A stretch of 64,000 bases of DNA from Cohaesibacter marisflavi (lineage in GTDB: Bacteria; Pseudomonadota; Alphaproteobacteria; Rhizobiales; Cohaesibacteraceae). Position 1 is the first letter of the stretch; every line of letters starts with the position of its first letter. The position numbers and the translations under genes are program-made. The stretch covers positions 1 to 64,000 of the forward strand of contig NZ_FOVR01000013.1 of NCBI RefSeq assembly GCF_900115225.1, written 5' to 3'. The notes below the pieces were generated by a model. It saw only the letters and a list, made by a program, of their open reading frames with translations. It was not told where the DNA came from and made no database searches. Of the stretch, positions 38,080 through 47,506 are shown piece by piece.

Positions 38080-38739
38080 TTAGTCGCGTCTCCCCCCTTC
38101 AATGACAGTCAAATGACCGATGCGGCGCTCGGCCGCGATGTGATTTTGTCCGATGGCGGGAGGCAAAATCGTCGTTGTCGGAGTGAGGCCGAATTTATGC
38201 TGCTGCGTGGGAGCTTGCTCCTGATTGCGCATGAAGGCGGGGCGCTCATCAGGCCAGATCAGGCGCATGGAACTGATAGACAGTTCCTGAATTGGCCAGA
38301 TGCCGATCCAATATGGCATATCAGCCGGGCTTGCTGCGCCCAGAAGGCGGCTTTTGGGCTGTCCATAGTGTCTGAGGGGCAGCAGAATCGACTCAAATTC
38401 CAGTTCCTGGTTCCGTTCCGTCTTACCCTTGAAGCCAATAACGGCAGCGGCTTCGTCTTCCACCACAGCAGTCAGCAGCAGTTTCATGCTGGAGAGGTCG
38501 TCGGAGTCCCAAAGGTCAAAGAAATTGCGCCCCTTCAACTCGCGGCAGAAGGAGCCACAAAGGCGCGTGCCTGCCAACCGGAAGGTCAGACTGGATTCAC
38601 TGTCATATTCAAGGATGAAAGTGTCTCCGAGAATTTGATGGATTTCTGCCGGGTCGATGTCACTGCGCTCTGGGGCTGTCCGTCCGCCTCTCAGGCCATC
38701 CCAATAAGTAAACAGTTCGCGCGTCACCTGGTGTTTCAT
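38080..38739 (-). CDS. PAS-domain protein (PAS_5/DUF1488-type alphaproteobacterial family)
   Basis: This 219-residue soluble protein has a single PAS-like fold over about residues 10-160. It starts TRELFTYWDGLRGGRTAPERSDIDPAEI, with the conserved FRLAGTRLCGSFCRELKGRNF block. This is the PAS_5 family (PF07310 from memory), common in Hyphomicrobiales in many copies and of unknown ligand. There is no output domain. It lies next to the PilZ protein on the same strand, 157 bp upstream, so a shared sensory role is possible but unproven. Confidence 0.82.
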   Translation of the reverse strand: MKHQVTRELFTYWDGLRGGRTAPERSDIDPAEIHQILGDTFILEYDSESSLTFRLAGTRLCGSFCRELKGRNFFDLWDSDDLSSMKLLLTAVVEDEAAAVIGFKGKTERNQELEFESILLPLRHYGQPKSRLLGAASPADMPYWIGIWPIQELSISSMRLIWPDERPAFMRNQEQAPTQQHKFGLTPTTTILPPAIGQNHIAAERRIGHLTVIEGGRRD

Positions 38740-38959
38740 TTTGCGTCTCTATCTGGGGCAGTTCCGCTTCCAAAGTGTTTCAACTTGAAGCAGAACGGGA
38801 TCTCTTTTTGTTTTGTACTCATAGTAAAGCAGGGGACATGCCAGTCGCAGGGGTAACGCTTCTTTAATCAAACTTTCACCACGGTTCGCTTCTGTTAAGG
38901 TTAACAATAGGTTTTCGTTGAGCTCTGAGAGGGAAAATGTAAAGATGATGTTAACAGAT

Positions 38960-39075
38960 CCACCGCATCAGACCGGACTCCTATAGTCTGGTGCCTCGGC
39001 TCTTTGATGACTTCCCGAATCTTCGGGAACCCCGGCCATCCTCGTGATCGCAAGATCGGCGGATGGCTTTTTTTT
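38960..39075 (+). ncRNA. Candidate small RNA: three hairpins and a terminator
   Basis: Three consecutive hairpins are present. The first is GCATCAGAC (38965-38973) with GTCTGGTGC (38986-38994). The second is a 7-bp stem 39012-39018/39023-39029 with a 4-nt loop. The third is GCCATCC (39035-39041) with GGATGGC (39061-39067), followed by eight T residues and containing an inner GATC-GCAA-GATC. It lies in a 484-bp gap and ends about 150 bp before the rhomboid gene, so it is a free-standing small RNA or a prematurely ended leader. I cannot assign an Rfam family. The 5' end is a guess. Confidence 0.55.
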
Positions 39076-39223
39076 GTCCAAATGATTGCCACCTTGCGCA
39101 GCTATTAAGATTCTTTGGCTAAAAAGGTGGATGCAGATCACTTCCCAAGCGCCCATGCCTTGATGGGGCGTCTATCTGCCTTATTTTTATGGGAACAGTT
39201 TTGGAAAGAGAAAAGGAACCCCT

Positions 39224-40039
39224 ATGGCCCTGCAACCGCGCGGCTCATGGCAAATGCCTCCAGGTATGACGCCCCCAAAAGAGCCCATGTTCAATTTGCC
39301 CACATCCGTCATGGTGCTGGCCGGTATCATGCTTGCCATTCAGGCGGCGCAGTCCTTCTTTCTTTCTTTTGATCAAAGAGAGTGGCTGATTCTGAGCTTT
39401 TCCTTTTTGCCGGTCCGTTATGGTGCTGCGGCTCAGGTCTTTTCTTTTCCCGGCGGGGTTTTGGGGGATATATGGACCTTTGTCACCTATGCCTTCCTGC
39501 ATGGTGGCTGGATGCATGTCATCCTCAATGTTGTCTGGATGATGATCTTTGCGACGGTAATTGTTCGGCGCATCGGCAATTTTAATTTCGCCATCTTCTT
39601 TGTAATCACTGCGGCGGCGGGTGCCCTTGTCCATTTGGTCATTCATTTTGGCAGCCAAGCGCCATTGGTCGGGGTTTCAGCCGTCTTGTCGGGTGCCATG
39701 GCTGCTTCAGCGCGCTTTGCGTTTAATGGCGGCATGGGGGGATTTTCCGGTTTGCAAGGCGTCAACCGCTATCCATGCCTGAGCCTTAAGGGGCTGCGGC
39801 GTAACCCACAGGCTATGGGGTTTCTTGGCATCTGGCTGGTGCTCAATCTGGTGTTCGGGATGTTTTCGATTCTGGGCGGTGGGGCGACTATCGCGTGGGA
39901 AGCGCATCTGGGGGGATTTATCGCCGGGCTGCTGATATTCCCCTATCTCGATCCCTATTCGCGGCCTCCGCGCAAGCCAAAACCGCCGAAAAAGGATCCG
40001 CCAAAGAAGCGACCCGATCACCTTAAAGTGATCAAGTGA
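39224..40039 (+). CDS. Rhomboid-family intramembrane serine protease
   Basis: This 271-residue protein has six membrane segments and the rhomboid dyad: Ser152 in GVSAVLSG and His228 in WEAHLGG. The FLHGGWMHVILNVVWMM segment carries the conserved HxxxHxxxN-like stretch (Asn102). The C-terminal 25 residues are a basic, proline-rich cytoplasmic tail. ATG 39224 follows AAAAGGA. Membrane cleavage of unknown client proteins is expected. Confidence 0.93.
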   Translation: MALQPRGSWQMPPGMTPPKEPMFNLPTSVMVLAGIMLAIQAAQSFFLSFDQREWLILSFSFLPVRYGAAAQVFSFPGGVLGDIWTFVTYAFLHGGWMHVILNVVWMMIFATVIVRRIGNFNFAIFFVITAAAGALVHLVIHFGSQAPLVGVSAVLSGAMAASARFAFNGGMGGFSGLQGVNRYPCLSLKGLRRNPQAMGFLGIWLVLNLVFGMFSILGGGATIAWEAHLGGFIAGLLIFPYLDPYSRPPRKPKPPKKDPPKKRPDHLKVIK

Positions 40040-40062
40040 CGCTTTGTGAAAAGGGTAGCATT

Positions 40063-40106
40063 GAACAAAAGGGCAGGATTCTTCGCAGAATTCTGCCCTT
40101 GTTCTT
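40063..40106 (+). terminator. Hairpin after the rhomboid gene
   Basis: A long imperfect stem (40063-40082 with 40087-40106) containing GGGCAGGATTC/GAATTCTGCCC lies 24 bp past the rhomboid stop codon. It is followed by CTTAATAA rather than a clean T tract, so termination strength is uncertain. Confidence 0.6.
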
Positions 40107-40310
40107 AATAATCGGGTGGTCTGCGCTGCTTGCACCGCCATACCGGGAAGAGTTCGTTATGCTTAAGTCTGGGGGCTTGTGATCTTGCCATGAACGACAA
40201 CATAACGGAGAATTTAGGGTCCAGAGACATGAACATGCTTGTGGTTTGCATGAAACATCACGGGCAAGTCATGCAATTGAGCAACCTTTTAGAGAAGGGA
40301 GACCCGATTT

Positions 40311-40739
40311 ATGACGATTGCCACGATTCTCAACCAAAAGGGACGTGCTGTATTCAAGGCCGAACCGGATACCACTTTGATGAACGCGGTCAAGTTACTG
40401 CGCGACAATGGCGTGGGGGCAATCCTGATTGCCAAGGAAGACACGCTGTGCGGCATCCTATCTGAGCGCGATATTGTGCGGGCTCTGAGCCATCATGGCG
40501 GATCCGCCCTGTTGCGGCCTGCCAGCGAATTCATGACTTCAGATGTGATAAGTTGTTCGGAAGAGGAAACCATTGCCTCTGTCATGTCGCGCATGACGAC
40601 TGGACGGTTCCGTCATATGCCGGTTTTGAATGGCGACAAGATTGCCGGACTGGTGTCCATTGGTGACGTGGTCAAATTCCGCATCGAAGAAACCGAACGC
40701 GAAGCGGAAGACATGCGCGCCTATATTGCTGCCGGCTAG
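40311..40739 (+). CDS. CBS-domain-pair protein
   Basis: This 142-residue protein consists of two CBS motifs (about residues 8-62 and 72-128; GAILIAKEDTLCGILSERDIVRAL and MPVLNGDKIAGLVSIGDVVKF) forming one Bateman module. It probably binds adenine nucleotides. There is no fused enzyme domain, so it is a stand-alone sensor or partner protein. ATG 40311 follows GAGAAGGGA. Confidence 0.92.
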   Translation: MTIATILNQKGRAVFKAEPDTTLMNAVKLLRDNGVGAILIAKEDTLCGILSERDIVRALSHHGGSALLRPASEFMTSDVISCSEEETIASVMSRMTTGRFRHMPVLNGDKIAGLVSIGDVVKFRIEETEREAEDMRAYIAAG

Positions 40740-40833
40740 GGAACAATGGGGATAGGCCGAAGTGTCGGCCTGTCCGGAATGGGCGGTTTCTTGTGCATTA
40801 TCAATCGGGAAACTGACGTCAAGTGCTGCCCTA

Positions 40834-41283
40834 TTACTTATAGACGTCCTTTGGATCGAAGAGGGGCTTGTCTTCTTTGAAGGTCAGATGTGGAGCGCCA
40901 TTTTTTAGCTCTGCTGAACGATAGAAGCAGGATTTGTAGCCCTGATGGCAATTGGCCGTTGCTCCGCGCGTACGTACCATGATCCAGATCGCATCCTGAT
41001 CACAATCTGTTCTCAATTCGATAACGTCCTGAACGTTGCCGCTGGTGGCCCCCTTGTGCCAGAGTTCCTGACGCGACCGGCTCCAGTAATGCGCTTCCTT
41101 CGTTTCCAGCGTCAGCTGCAAACTCTCCGCATTCATATAGGCAAACATCACCACGTCACCGCTATCACTATCGGTTACGATGCAGGCGATCAGGCCTTTC
41201 TCGTCGAATTTGGGAGCAAAGTCGGTTCCAAGCTCGATCTCGTCGTTGCTTTTTCCCGTGCGCGTGGCAAAAGGAGACGTCAT
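40834..41283 (-). CDS. hisI: Phosphoribosyl-AMP cyclohydrolase
   Basis: HisI opens the adenine ring of PR-AMP in histidine synthesis. The 149-residue single-function enzyme (no HisE fusion) shows AYMNAESL, HYWSRSRQELWHKGATSGN and the metal site DCDQDAIW with NCHQGYKSCFY. It stands apart from other his genes, as is usual in alphaproteobacteria. It lies next to folE on the same strand with a terminator between, so the two are separate units. Confidence 0.95.
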   Translation of the reverse strand: MTSPFATRTGKSNDEIELGTDFAPKFDEKGLIACIVTDSDSGDVVMFAYMNAESLQLTLETKEAHYWSRSRQELWHKGATSGNVQDVIELRTDCDQDAIWIMVRTRGATANCHQGYKSCFYRSAELKNGAPHLTFKEDKPLFDPKDVYK

Positions 41284-41370
41284 GGTACACCTCTATTCAT
41301 ATCAAATGCGGCAGGGCCTTGCGCTAAATGAAGCGAAAGCCCGAATGAATCAAAAGAATAACTTAAAAGA

Positions 41371-41393
41371 AAAGGGGCTGAGATGGCCCCTTT
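41371..41393 (-). terminator. Terminator after folE
   Basis: An 8-bp stem AAAGGGGC (41371-41378) / GCCCCTTT (41386-41393) with a 7-nt loop is followed on the minus strand by TCTTTTAAG. It is about 65 bp past the folE stop codon. Confidence 0.8.
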
Positions 41394-41457
41394 CTTGCGA
41401 ACTGTCTGCATACTGGCTCTTGTTCATTCCCTCCCGTTCAGGAGGTACTACAAGGCT

Positions 41458-42174
41458 TTAGCCCCGGCATTCTCCGGTAAGGCTCATGAAGCGGTTCTGT
41501 TTGTCAACATCTTCAGCGAACACGCCGGTGAAGCGGGTTGTCACGGTGGAAGCGCCCCGTTTGCGTACGCCGCGCATGGTCATGCACATATGTTCTGCTT
41601 CGATGAGCAGGGCGATGCCGCGCGGTGCCAGCGTCGTTTCTATGGTTTCGATGATCTGCTCGGTCAGGCTTTCCTGTGTCTGCAAGCGACGTGCGAAAGC
41701 GTCGATGAGGCGGGCAAGTTTGGAAAGACCAACAACCCCTTTTGAGGGATAATAGGCGATATGGGCCTTGCCGACGAAGGGCACCATGTGATGCTCACAG
41801 GCCGAGAAGAATTCCACATCGCGCAAGAGAACCATGTCTTCGTAGCCGTTCACTTCTTCGAAGGTGCGACCGAGAGGTTCTGCAGGGTCTTCCCTGTAAC
41901 CACGGTAAAGCTCTTCATAGGCCTTGACGACTCGCTTTGGCGTATCGATCAGGCCTTCGCGTTCGGGGTCGTCTCCGATCCATTTGATCAGGGTGCGCAC
42001 GGCCTCTTCGGCTTCCTGGCGGGAGGGACGTTCTGTCAATGCCCAGTCGTCCGCTTTTTCTTCCAGGGTGGCCAGTGCTTGTAGCTGTTTTTGCTTGTTG
42101 TTTTTCAAGGCGTTATCTTGCCCCTCTTCAGCCTTATCGCCAGCGGGGTTGCTGGTGTCGACAATCATATCCAT
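41458..42174 (-). CDS. folE: GTP cyclohydrolase I
   Basis: FolE converts GTP to dihydroneopterin triphosphate, the first step of folate synthesis. The 238-residue protein has the zinc site Cys in [12 protein letters not shown] and in [10 protein letters not shown], plus the GTP-binding [10 protein letters not shown]. About 45 N-terminal residues precede the conserved core and look disordered and charged. ATG 42174 is chosen over a GTG one codon upstream. Confidence 0.96.
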   Translation of the reverse strand: MDMIVDTSNPAGDKAEEGQDNALKNNKQKQLQALATLEEKADDWALTERPSRQEAEEAVRTLIKWIGDDPEREGLIDTPKRVVKAYEELYRGYREDPAEPLGRTFEEVNGYEDMVLLRDVEFFSACEHHMVPFVGKAHIAYYPSKGVVGLSKLARLIDAFARRLQTQESLTEQIIETIETTLAPRGIALLIEAEHMCMTMRGVRKRGASTVTTRFTGVFAEDVDKQNRFMSLTGECRG

Positions 42175-42443
42175 CACAGATGTGTCCGCCTTTTCTCAAT
42201 GGAGCACAATCGCCCGCGAACCTATCTCCCGGTTGCGCCATCATGCACTTTTTTTCCAATTTGTCAGTAGGAAATCCTATTCTGGTGGGAATGTTATATT
42301 ATAACCTAAACTTTCACCAATTCCTACATCTTTCACCAATTCCGATTTGGGGGTCTGCTTTTCTTGTTTTCATACCTATATAGGCGTTATAGGGAGGAAT
42401 GCGAGTTTTGGATCGCTATTCAGCAGCAGAAGAGAGAATTCCT

Positions 42444-42875
42444 ATGCTTGACGATGTCTATAATCACAAAATTCTCGAATTTGCAGGGAATATTCCTCAG
42501 CTTGAGCGACTGCCGTCTCCGATGGCATCCTCCAAGGCGCATAGCAAATTGTGCGGCTCCACGATTGAGGTTGATCTGGTGGTTGAAGACGGCAAAGTGG
42601 CTGCATTCGGACAGGCGGTCAATGCATGCGCGTTGGGGCAGGCGGCAGCCTCCGTGGTTGGTCGGCATATTCTTGGCTCTGATCTGGAAGAGTTGCGCCA
42701 GTTGCGCGCGCAAATGCAGTCCATGTTGCGGGAGGCTGGTGATCCGCCAGCCGGCAAATGGGATGATCTGAAGTTTCTTCAGCCCGTGCGTGACTATCCG
42801 GCGCGGCATGCCTCCACTCTTCTTGTCTTTGATGCGGTGGTGGATGCCTTCGAGCAAATTGAAGGCCGCTCATGA
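42444..42875 (+). CDS. Iron-sulfur cluster scaffold-like protein (IscU/NifU N-terminal family)
   Basis: The 143-residue protein resembles the SufU/IscU fold: MLDDVYNHKILEFAGN at the N-terminus, SKLCGSTIEVDL (first Cys), and VNACALGQAAASVV (second Cys). The third ligand Cys of true IscU, near LKIKC..L, is missing; that region here reads LQPVRDYPARHAS. Many alphaproteobacteria carry this short form beside yidD. It may be a degenerate scaffold or carrier. It overlaps yidD by 4 bp. ATG 42444 is used. Confidence 0.82.
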   Translation: MLDDVYNHKILEFAGNIPQLERLPSPMASSKAHSKLCGSTIEVDLVVEDGKVAAFGQAVNACALGQAAASVVGRHILGSDLEELRQLRAQMQSMLREAGDPPAGKWDDLKFLQPVRDYPARHASTLLVFDAVVDAFEQIEGRS

Positions 42876-43180
42876 AATATCTCGCCATCGGGCTCATCAA
42901 GCTTTACCAGATTTTCCTCTCTCCCTTTGTGGGGCGGGCCTGCCGCTACCAGCCAACCTGTTCGCGTTACACCGAAGAGGCCATAGGGCGGTTCGGCTTC
43001 TGGGCTGGCGGCTGGATGGGGTTGGCGCGCATCATGCGATGCCATCCATTGGGGCATAGCGGCTTTGATCCTGTGCCGGAAAGGTTGCCTCAAGGTTCGG
43101 TGTGGTATAAACCATGGACATATGGCCTTTGGGGTGGCGATCACATCGATCCGGCGACCAAGTTGGGTCCCCGACGGTGA
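42872..43180 (+). CDS. yidD: Membrane protein insertion efficiency factor YidD
   Basis: This 102-residue YidD-family protein helps YidC insert inner-membrane proteins. It begins with an amphipathic helix MKYLAIGLIKLYQIFLSP. The conserved core is CRYQPTCSRYTEEAI with its two cysteines, followed by RIMRCHPLGHSGFDPVP. The start codon overlaps the scaffold gene stop (ATGA). The tail of about 25 residues after FDPVP is typical of alphaproteobacteria. Confidence 0.95.
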   Translation: MKYLAIGLIKLYQIFLSPFVGRACRYQPTCSRYTEEAIGRFGFWAGGWMGLARIMRCHPLGHSGFDPVPERLPQGSVWYKPWTYGLWGGDHIDPATKLGPRR

Positions 43181-43294
43181 GATGCGCAACTCCGCTTGAA
43201 CTGGCCTTTTGATAAATCGCTTATATGAAACATCCGGGTTCTTAAACCCGACAGCTTACCTGCGTTGTAGGCAGGAGTTGAGCAGGAGACGATT

Positions 43295-45250
43295 ATGGTC
43301 AATCTGACTTTCCCCGACGGATCTGTTCGTGAATATGACGATGGCGTAAGTGGCGTCGACGTCGCACAGGGCATTTCCAAATCCTTGGCAAAAAAAGCCG
43401 TCGCCATGAAGCTGAATGGCGAATTGGCTGATCTGGCCGATCCGATTGCAGCCGATGCAAGAATCGAGATCGTGACGCGCACCGATGATGATGCGCTTGA
43501 ACTGATCCGCCATGATGCGGCCCATGTGATGGCTGAAGCTGTGCAGGAATTGTTCCCTGGCACGCAGGTCACCATCGGCCCGGTCATCACCGATGGCTTC
43601 TACTATGACTTTGCCCGCGACGAGCCTTTCACCACGGAAGAGCTTGAGCTGATCGAAAAGAAAATGGCAGAGATCATCGATCGCAACGCTCCCTTCACCA
43701 AGGAAGTCTGGAGCCGCGATGTTGCCAAGAAGTATTTCTCTGACAAGGGGGAGAGCTACAAGGTCGAACTGGTTGACGCCATTCCTGAAGGGGAAGACCT
43801 CAAGATCTACCGTCAGGGCGACTGGCTCGATTTGTGCCGTGGACCGCACATGGTTTCCACCGGTCACATTGGCAAGGCCTTCAAACTGATGAAGGTGGCC
43901 GGTGCCTATTGGCGTGGCGATTCCAACAATGCCATGTTGAGCCGCATTTACGGGACGGCATGGGCAAGCGAGAAAGATCTCAAGGCCCATCTGACCCGTC
44001 TGGAAGAAGCGGAAAAACGCGATCACCGCAAGCTTGGCCGTGAAATGGATCTGTTCCATTTTCAGGAAGAAGCGCCGGGCTCCGTTTTCTGGCATGACAA
44101 GGGCTGGACCCTGTTTCAGAGCTTGATCACCTATATGCGTCGCCGTCAGAAGAGCTGGGACTATCATGAAGTCAACAGCCCGGACATGATGGAACGTACG
44201 CTTTGGGAACAGTCTGGACACTGGGAAAAATTCGGTGAAAACATGTTCACCACCCAGACCCCTGACGAGCGCATCTTCTGCTGCAAACCGATGAACTGTC
44301 CGGGCCATGTGCAGATCTTCAAGAATGGTCTCAAATCCTATCGTGACCTGCCATTGAAAATCGCCGAGTTCGGCAAGGTGCATCGCTATGAACCATCGGG
44401 TGCCCTGCATGGCATGATGCGCGTGCGTCACTTCACGCAGGATGATGCCCATGTCTTCTGTGCTGAAGATCAGATCACTCAGGTCTGTGTGGATCTGCAT
44501 GAGCAGATCATGTCGATCTATCACGACTTCGGCTTTACCGACATTCGGGTGAAATTCTCCGACCGTCCTGAAAAGCGCGTCGGCTCCGATGCTGTTTGGG
44601 ATGCTGCCGAGAATGCTCTGAAAACGGCAATTGATGCCGCCGGTCAGGAATGGACCCTGAATCCGGGTGAGGGTGCCTTCTATGGGCCAAAGCTGGAATA
44701 TGTTCTGCGTGATGCTATCGGTCGTGACTGGCAGTGCGGCACGGTTCAGGTTGACCTCAACCTGCCGGGTCGTCTTGGTGCCTTCTATATCGATACCGAT
44801 GGCAACAAGGTTCATCCTGTGATGATCCATCGCGCCCTGTTTGGGTCGCTGGAGCGCTTCACCGGGATTCTGATCGAGCATTATGCCGGGCACTTCCCGC
44901 TCTGGCTGGCTCCGCTTCAGGTGGTGGTGGCAACCATCACCTCCGAAGCCGATGACTATGCCCGTGACGTGGCTAGGAAGCTTACCGCAGCTGGCCTAAA
45001 CGTAGAAACCGATCTGCGCAACGAGAAGATCAACTACAAGGTTCGTGAGCATTCACTGGCCAAGGTTCCTGCGCTTCTCGTTTGTGGCAAAAAGGAAGCC
45101 GACGAGCGGAGTGTATCGATCCGTCGTCTCGGTTCCAAGCATCAGACTTCCATGTCTCTGGATGATGCCATTGCGTCGCTCGTTGATGAAGCTATCGCTC
45201 CTGATCTGCGTCGTGCCATGGAAGCTGCAAAAGCGGAAGCGGCTGAATAG
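43295..45250 (+). CDS. thrS: Threonyl-tRNA synthetase
   Basis: This 651-residue class II synthetase charges tRNA-Thr. It has the N-terminal TGS domain (1-63), the editing domain with [16 protein letters not shown] and CRGPH, and the catalytic core with zinc-binding Cys/His and [21 protein letters not shown] and [11 protein letters not shown]. The anticodon-binding domain starts near residue 540. Length and order are standard. ATG 43295 has AGGAGA upstream. A strong terminator follows. Confidence 0.98.
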   Translation: MVNLTFPDGSVREYDDGVSGVDVAQGISKSLAKKAVAMKLNGELADLADPIAADARIEIVTRTDDDALELIRHDAAHVMAEAVQELFPGTQVTIGPVITDGFYYDFARDEPFTTEELELIEKKMAEIIDRNAPFTKEVWSRDVAKKYFSDKGESYKVELVDAIPEGEDLKIYRQGDWLDLCRGPHMVSTGHIGKAFKLMKVAGAYWRGDSNNAMLSRIYGTAWASEKDLKAHLTRLEEAEKRDHRKLGREMDLFHFQEEAPGSVFWHDKGWTLFQSLITYMRRRQKSWDYHEVNSPDMMERTLWEQSGHWEKFGENMFTTQTPDERIFCCKPMNCPGHVQIFKNGLKSYRDLPLKIAEFGKVHRYEPSGALHGMMRVRHFTQDDAHVFCAEDQITQVCVDLHEQIMSIYHDFGFTDIRVKFSDRPEKRVGSDAVWDAAENALKTAIDAAGQEWTLNPGEGAFYGPKLEYVLRDAIGRDWQCGTVQVDLNLPGRLGAFYIDTDGNKVHPVMIHRALFGSLERFTGILIEHYAGHFPLWLAPLQVVVATITSEADDYARDVARKLTAAGLNVETDLRNEKINYKVREHSLAKVPALLVCGKKEADERSVSIRRLGSKHQTSMSLDDAIASLVDEAIAPDLRRAMEAAKAEAAE

Positions 45251-45280
45251 TCTGCTTCCTCATACTGACAAACAAATAGG

Positions 45281-45308
45281 GGCGGTGCCGGTTTGGCGCC
45301 GCCTTTTT
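45281..45308 (+). terminator. Terminator after thrS
   Basis: A 9-bp stem GGCGGTGCC (45281-45289) / GGCGCCGCC (45295-45303, one G-U) with a 5-nt loop runs into T5. It lies about 30 bp past the thrS stop codon. Confidence 0.93.
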
Positions 45309-45409
45309 CTTTGTTCTGTTGAGATGGTGATTCAAGAAATGCCCGACTTTAACTGTGGTCTTTTATCGAGTCTCCTCAGGTTGTTGGTGCTGTTCGCTAA
45401 AGACCTGAT

Positions 45410-45925
45410 TCAGTTTGGCTGCTCGGTTGGGTAGGGAGTGCAGGCATGTATGGGGGCGCCTTTCTCTAAGGAAATCTCGACGCAATCTCTCTCTTTTGAA
45501 AGCCATTTTGCACGCGGGCTGAGACCCGCGAGGGGCAATGCGATGCGCTGTGTTCTGGCGTTCTGGGCAAGATGGGCCAAGGCATAGCGCAGGCTGTAGG
45601 CGCGCGTTTGGAAGGCGTAAAGATGATAGCCTTCCTTGGTGTCAATCAGGATGTCGAGGCAGCAAGCAGGATCGAAATGGTAGGAGATGTGGCAGGTCAC
45701 CGTGAGGCCACCAAACTCTGCATCAAAGGCGAGGTTGGTGGTAAAGGTTGGTTCGCCCCATGCATCCCCACGGATCGGGCCGGGAGGGGTGTGCGGGTTG
45801 AAGCGCAGCCACGGGCAGGCGATCTGTGTCAGGCGATGCCAGAGGTCCTCCTTCTCCGGTAGCGCCACAATCCTTGGTCTCGTGCTCAGAGTGCTGGTTG
45901 GGCTTTCTAGCGGGCGGTCAGTCAA
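45410..45925 (-). CDS. Conserved-looking protein of unknown function
   Basis: This 171-residue soluble protein has no recognised family. It contains several aromatic and His-rich segments (HISYHFDPACC, KEGYHLYAFQTRAYSLRYAL) and a cysteine pair. The only start for the full frame is TTG 45925, with no good ribosome binding site; an internal GTG near residue 20 is an alternative. Composition and length suggest a real gene. It ends 157 bp past thrS, convergent with it, and follows the exported protein gene by 35 bp, possibly as its operon partner. Confidence 0.5.
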   Translation of the reverse strand: MTDRPLESPTSTLSTRPRIVALPEKEDLWHRLTQIACPWLRFNPHTPPGPIRGDAWGEPTFTTNLAFDAEFGGLTVTCHISYHFDPACCLDILIDTKEGYHLYAFQTRAYSLRYALAHLAQNARTQRIALPLAGLSPRAKWLSKERDCVEISLEKGAPIHACTPYPTEQPN

Positions 45926-45960
45926 ATGTGCGATGGCTGAAGCGTCCTTCTGCTAAGTCC

Positions 45961-47175
45961 CTACTGTGCGGTAGACAGAACCTCAATGTCACGATTAAGG
46001 CCAGAGGTGACAGAGAAATCCCGGTTATAGACTTCATTGCCCTGTTTGGCGATGGCGGTGTAGTCACCTGCCGCAAGAGCTAGTGTCGGGAAGGCGCCTA
46101 TAGCCCGTTTGACCACGTCCCCGCCTGGTGTGAAGACCGTCCAGATGGTGTTGGCCAATGCTTCGCCGCCGGGCTCTGAAACAAGCCTCAGGGTAACCTT
46201 TGCCGCATTGTGGATCATGGTCACGTTGATCAGCTTGCCTTCGGTGATTTCGACGTCGCCGCGCACCTTGGCGTTGGCTGTGCCATAGTTGGATACGACG
46301 TGATAAATACCCTGGCTGAGCTTGACGACATGGTTTGGCTTTACATTCTTGACCAGCAGTGTGTGCGAGTTCGTATCTGAATCTTCGCTGGTATAGATGT
46401 CGAATTTCAAAATGGCGTTGTCGAGTGTGATGTCGCCTGCTGCCACAGCATTGAGCCGCATGGCACCGGCATGCAGGTTGAAACTCTCGTTATAGTCGCC
46501 AGCCTTGGGCAAGATGACCCGTTTGGTAAGATTGGCATAGCCGTATCCTGCATAGACAATGTAGCTGCCCGGCTCCAGATCCACATCCAGCGGGCCACCA
46601 TCTACATTGTGCAGCATCGGCAGTTGGCCTTCTTCATCTTTTTCTGCACCGAAAACACGCCAGTTGACACCTCTTTGTAGCACTTGACCGTCATCGGAAA
46701 GGAGGGCGGTCAGTTGAAGACGTGCGATGCCGCCCGGCTCGATCTCGAGCGTGTCATCTGCTTCCGGCAGGGCTTCGGCTATTGATGCTGGTGCTGTCTC
46801 GGAGCTCTGGGGTGCGTCTGTTGGCGTGGTGCCGTCTTGTGTTTCTGCTGCTCCTGCGCCGACCTGATTGCCAGTCTGATCATCGAGTTGATCCGCTGCT
46901 GTCTCTTGCTGGTCGGCTGCCTCCGGTGTGGCGTCCTGATTGCCATTCTTGCGTGGATTGGCAGCTGGAATAGGGACAGTCTCAGGGAGCTTGAGATAGA
47001 CAGGAGCCTGTCTGGGGGTGCCCTTCTGAATGACGGTTCCCAGATCGAGTGGGGCCTGTGCGGTTTGGGCGTGGGCCTCAAAGGAGGGGAGGGCAATGGT
47101 CGCAATGAAGAGCGCTGCGCAAAGGCTCAAAAATAAACTGAGAAGCCGTTGTCCGGTTGCTTTTGTGCTTATCAC
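45961..47175 (-). CDS. Exported protein with three beta-sandwich-like repeats
   Basis: This 404-residue protein has a signal peptide (residues 1-37, ending AHAQ), a low-complexity Gln/Asp/Ala/Thr linker (about 70-140), and three similar modules at about 150-245, 247-325 and 326-400. Each has an aromatic strand (NWRVFG, LKFDIYTS, TIWTVFTP), then an L-x-x-G-x-Y turn (LEPGSYIVYAGYG, LSQGIYHVVSNYG, LAAGDYTAIAKQG). I do not know the function; similar folds serve in carbohydrate binding or as surface scaffolds. The start is GTG 47175 behind AAGGAA. Confidence 0.75.
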   Translation of the reverse strand: MISTKATGQRLLSLFLSLCAALFIATIALPSFEAHAQTAQAPLDLGTVIQKGTPRQAPVYLKLPETVPIPAANPRKNGNQDATPEAADQQETAADQLDDQTGNQVGAGAAETQDGTTPTDAPQSSETAPASIAEALPEADDTLEIEPGGIARLQLTALLSDDGQVLQRGVNWRVFGAEKDEEGQLPMLHNVDGGPLDVDLEPGSYIVYAGYGYANLTKRVILPKAGDYNESFNLHAGAMRLNAVAAGDITLDNAILKFDIYTSEDSDTNSHTLLVKNVKPNHVVKLSQGIYHVVSNYGTANAKVRGDVEITEGKLINVTMIHNAAKVTLRLVSEPGGEALANTIWTVFTPGGDVVKRAIGAFPTLALAAGDYTAIAKQGNEVYNRDFSVTSGLNRDIEVLSTAQ

Positions 47176-47506
47176 TGATTTTTCCTTGCTTTGCTCTTAA
47201 TCGGAATCGCCCTGACGGGTGAGTCTCAAGCTCCGTTCATGCCGATATTTAGCATTTGCCTGCGGCTTAGGAAATCCAAAACCGTGGTAATTTGAGGGCG
47301 GGGCTGGATAAAGTATCAGCTTGCGGCGACCATCGCTATGATGGTTTGGTGCTTTTGAGCTGGAAGGTGGTCTCGCATTTTGCAATGGATCTGTGGTTTG
47401 TGACCTATGGGTGGCTTTGATGTCTGTTGTTGAAGGCTGACGCTGATGTGGGCGTGTTTTTGCTTTCCGACACCTGCCTGTTTGATGAAATGGGTGCTTG
47501 AGACTT

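Noticed and set aside
40750-40775. An 11-bp G/C-rich hairpin after the CBS-protein gene as a terminator
   Set aside because: It is a clear stem but has no T tract on either strand. It may be an mRNA end structure, and evidence for termination is too weak.
43256-44893. A 545-codon open frame opposite thrS
   Set aside because: It lies entirely antisense to a perfectly conserved thrS. Long antisense frames are common in GC-biased codon usage, and it has no recognisable domain.
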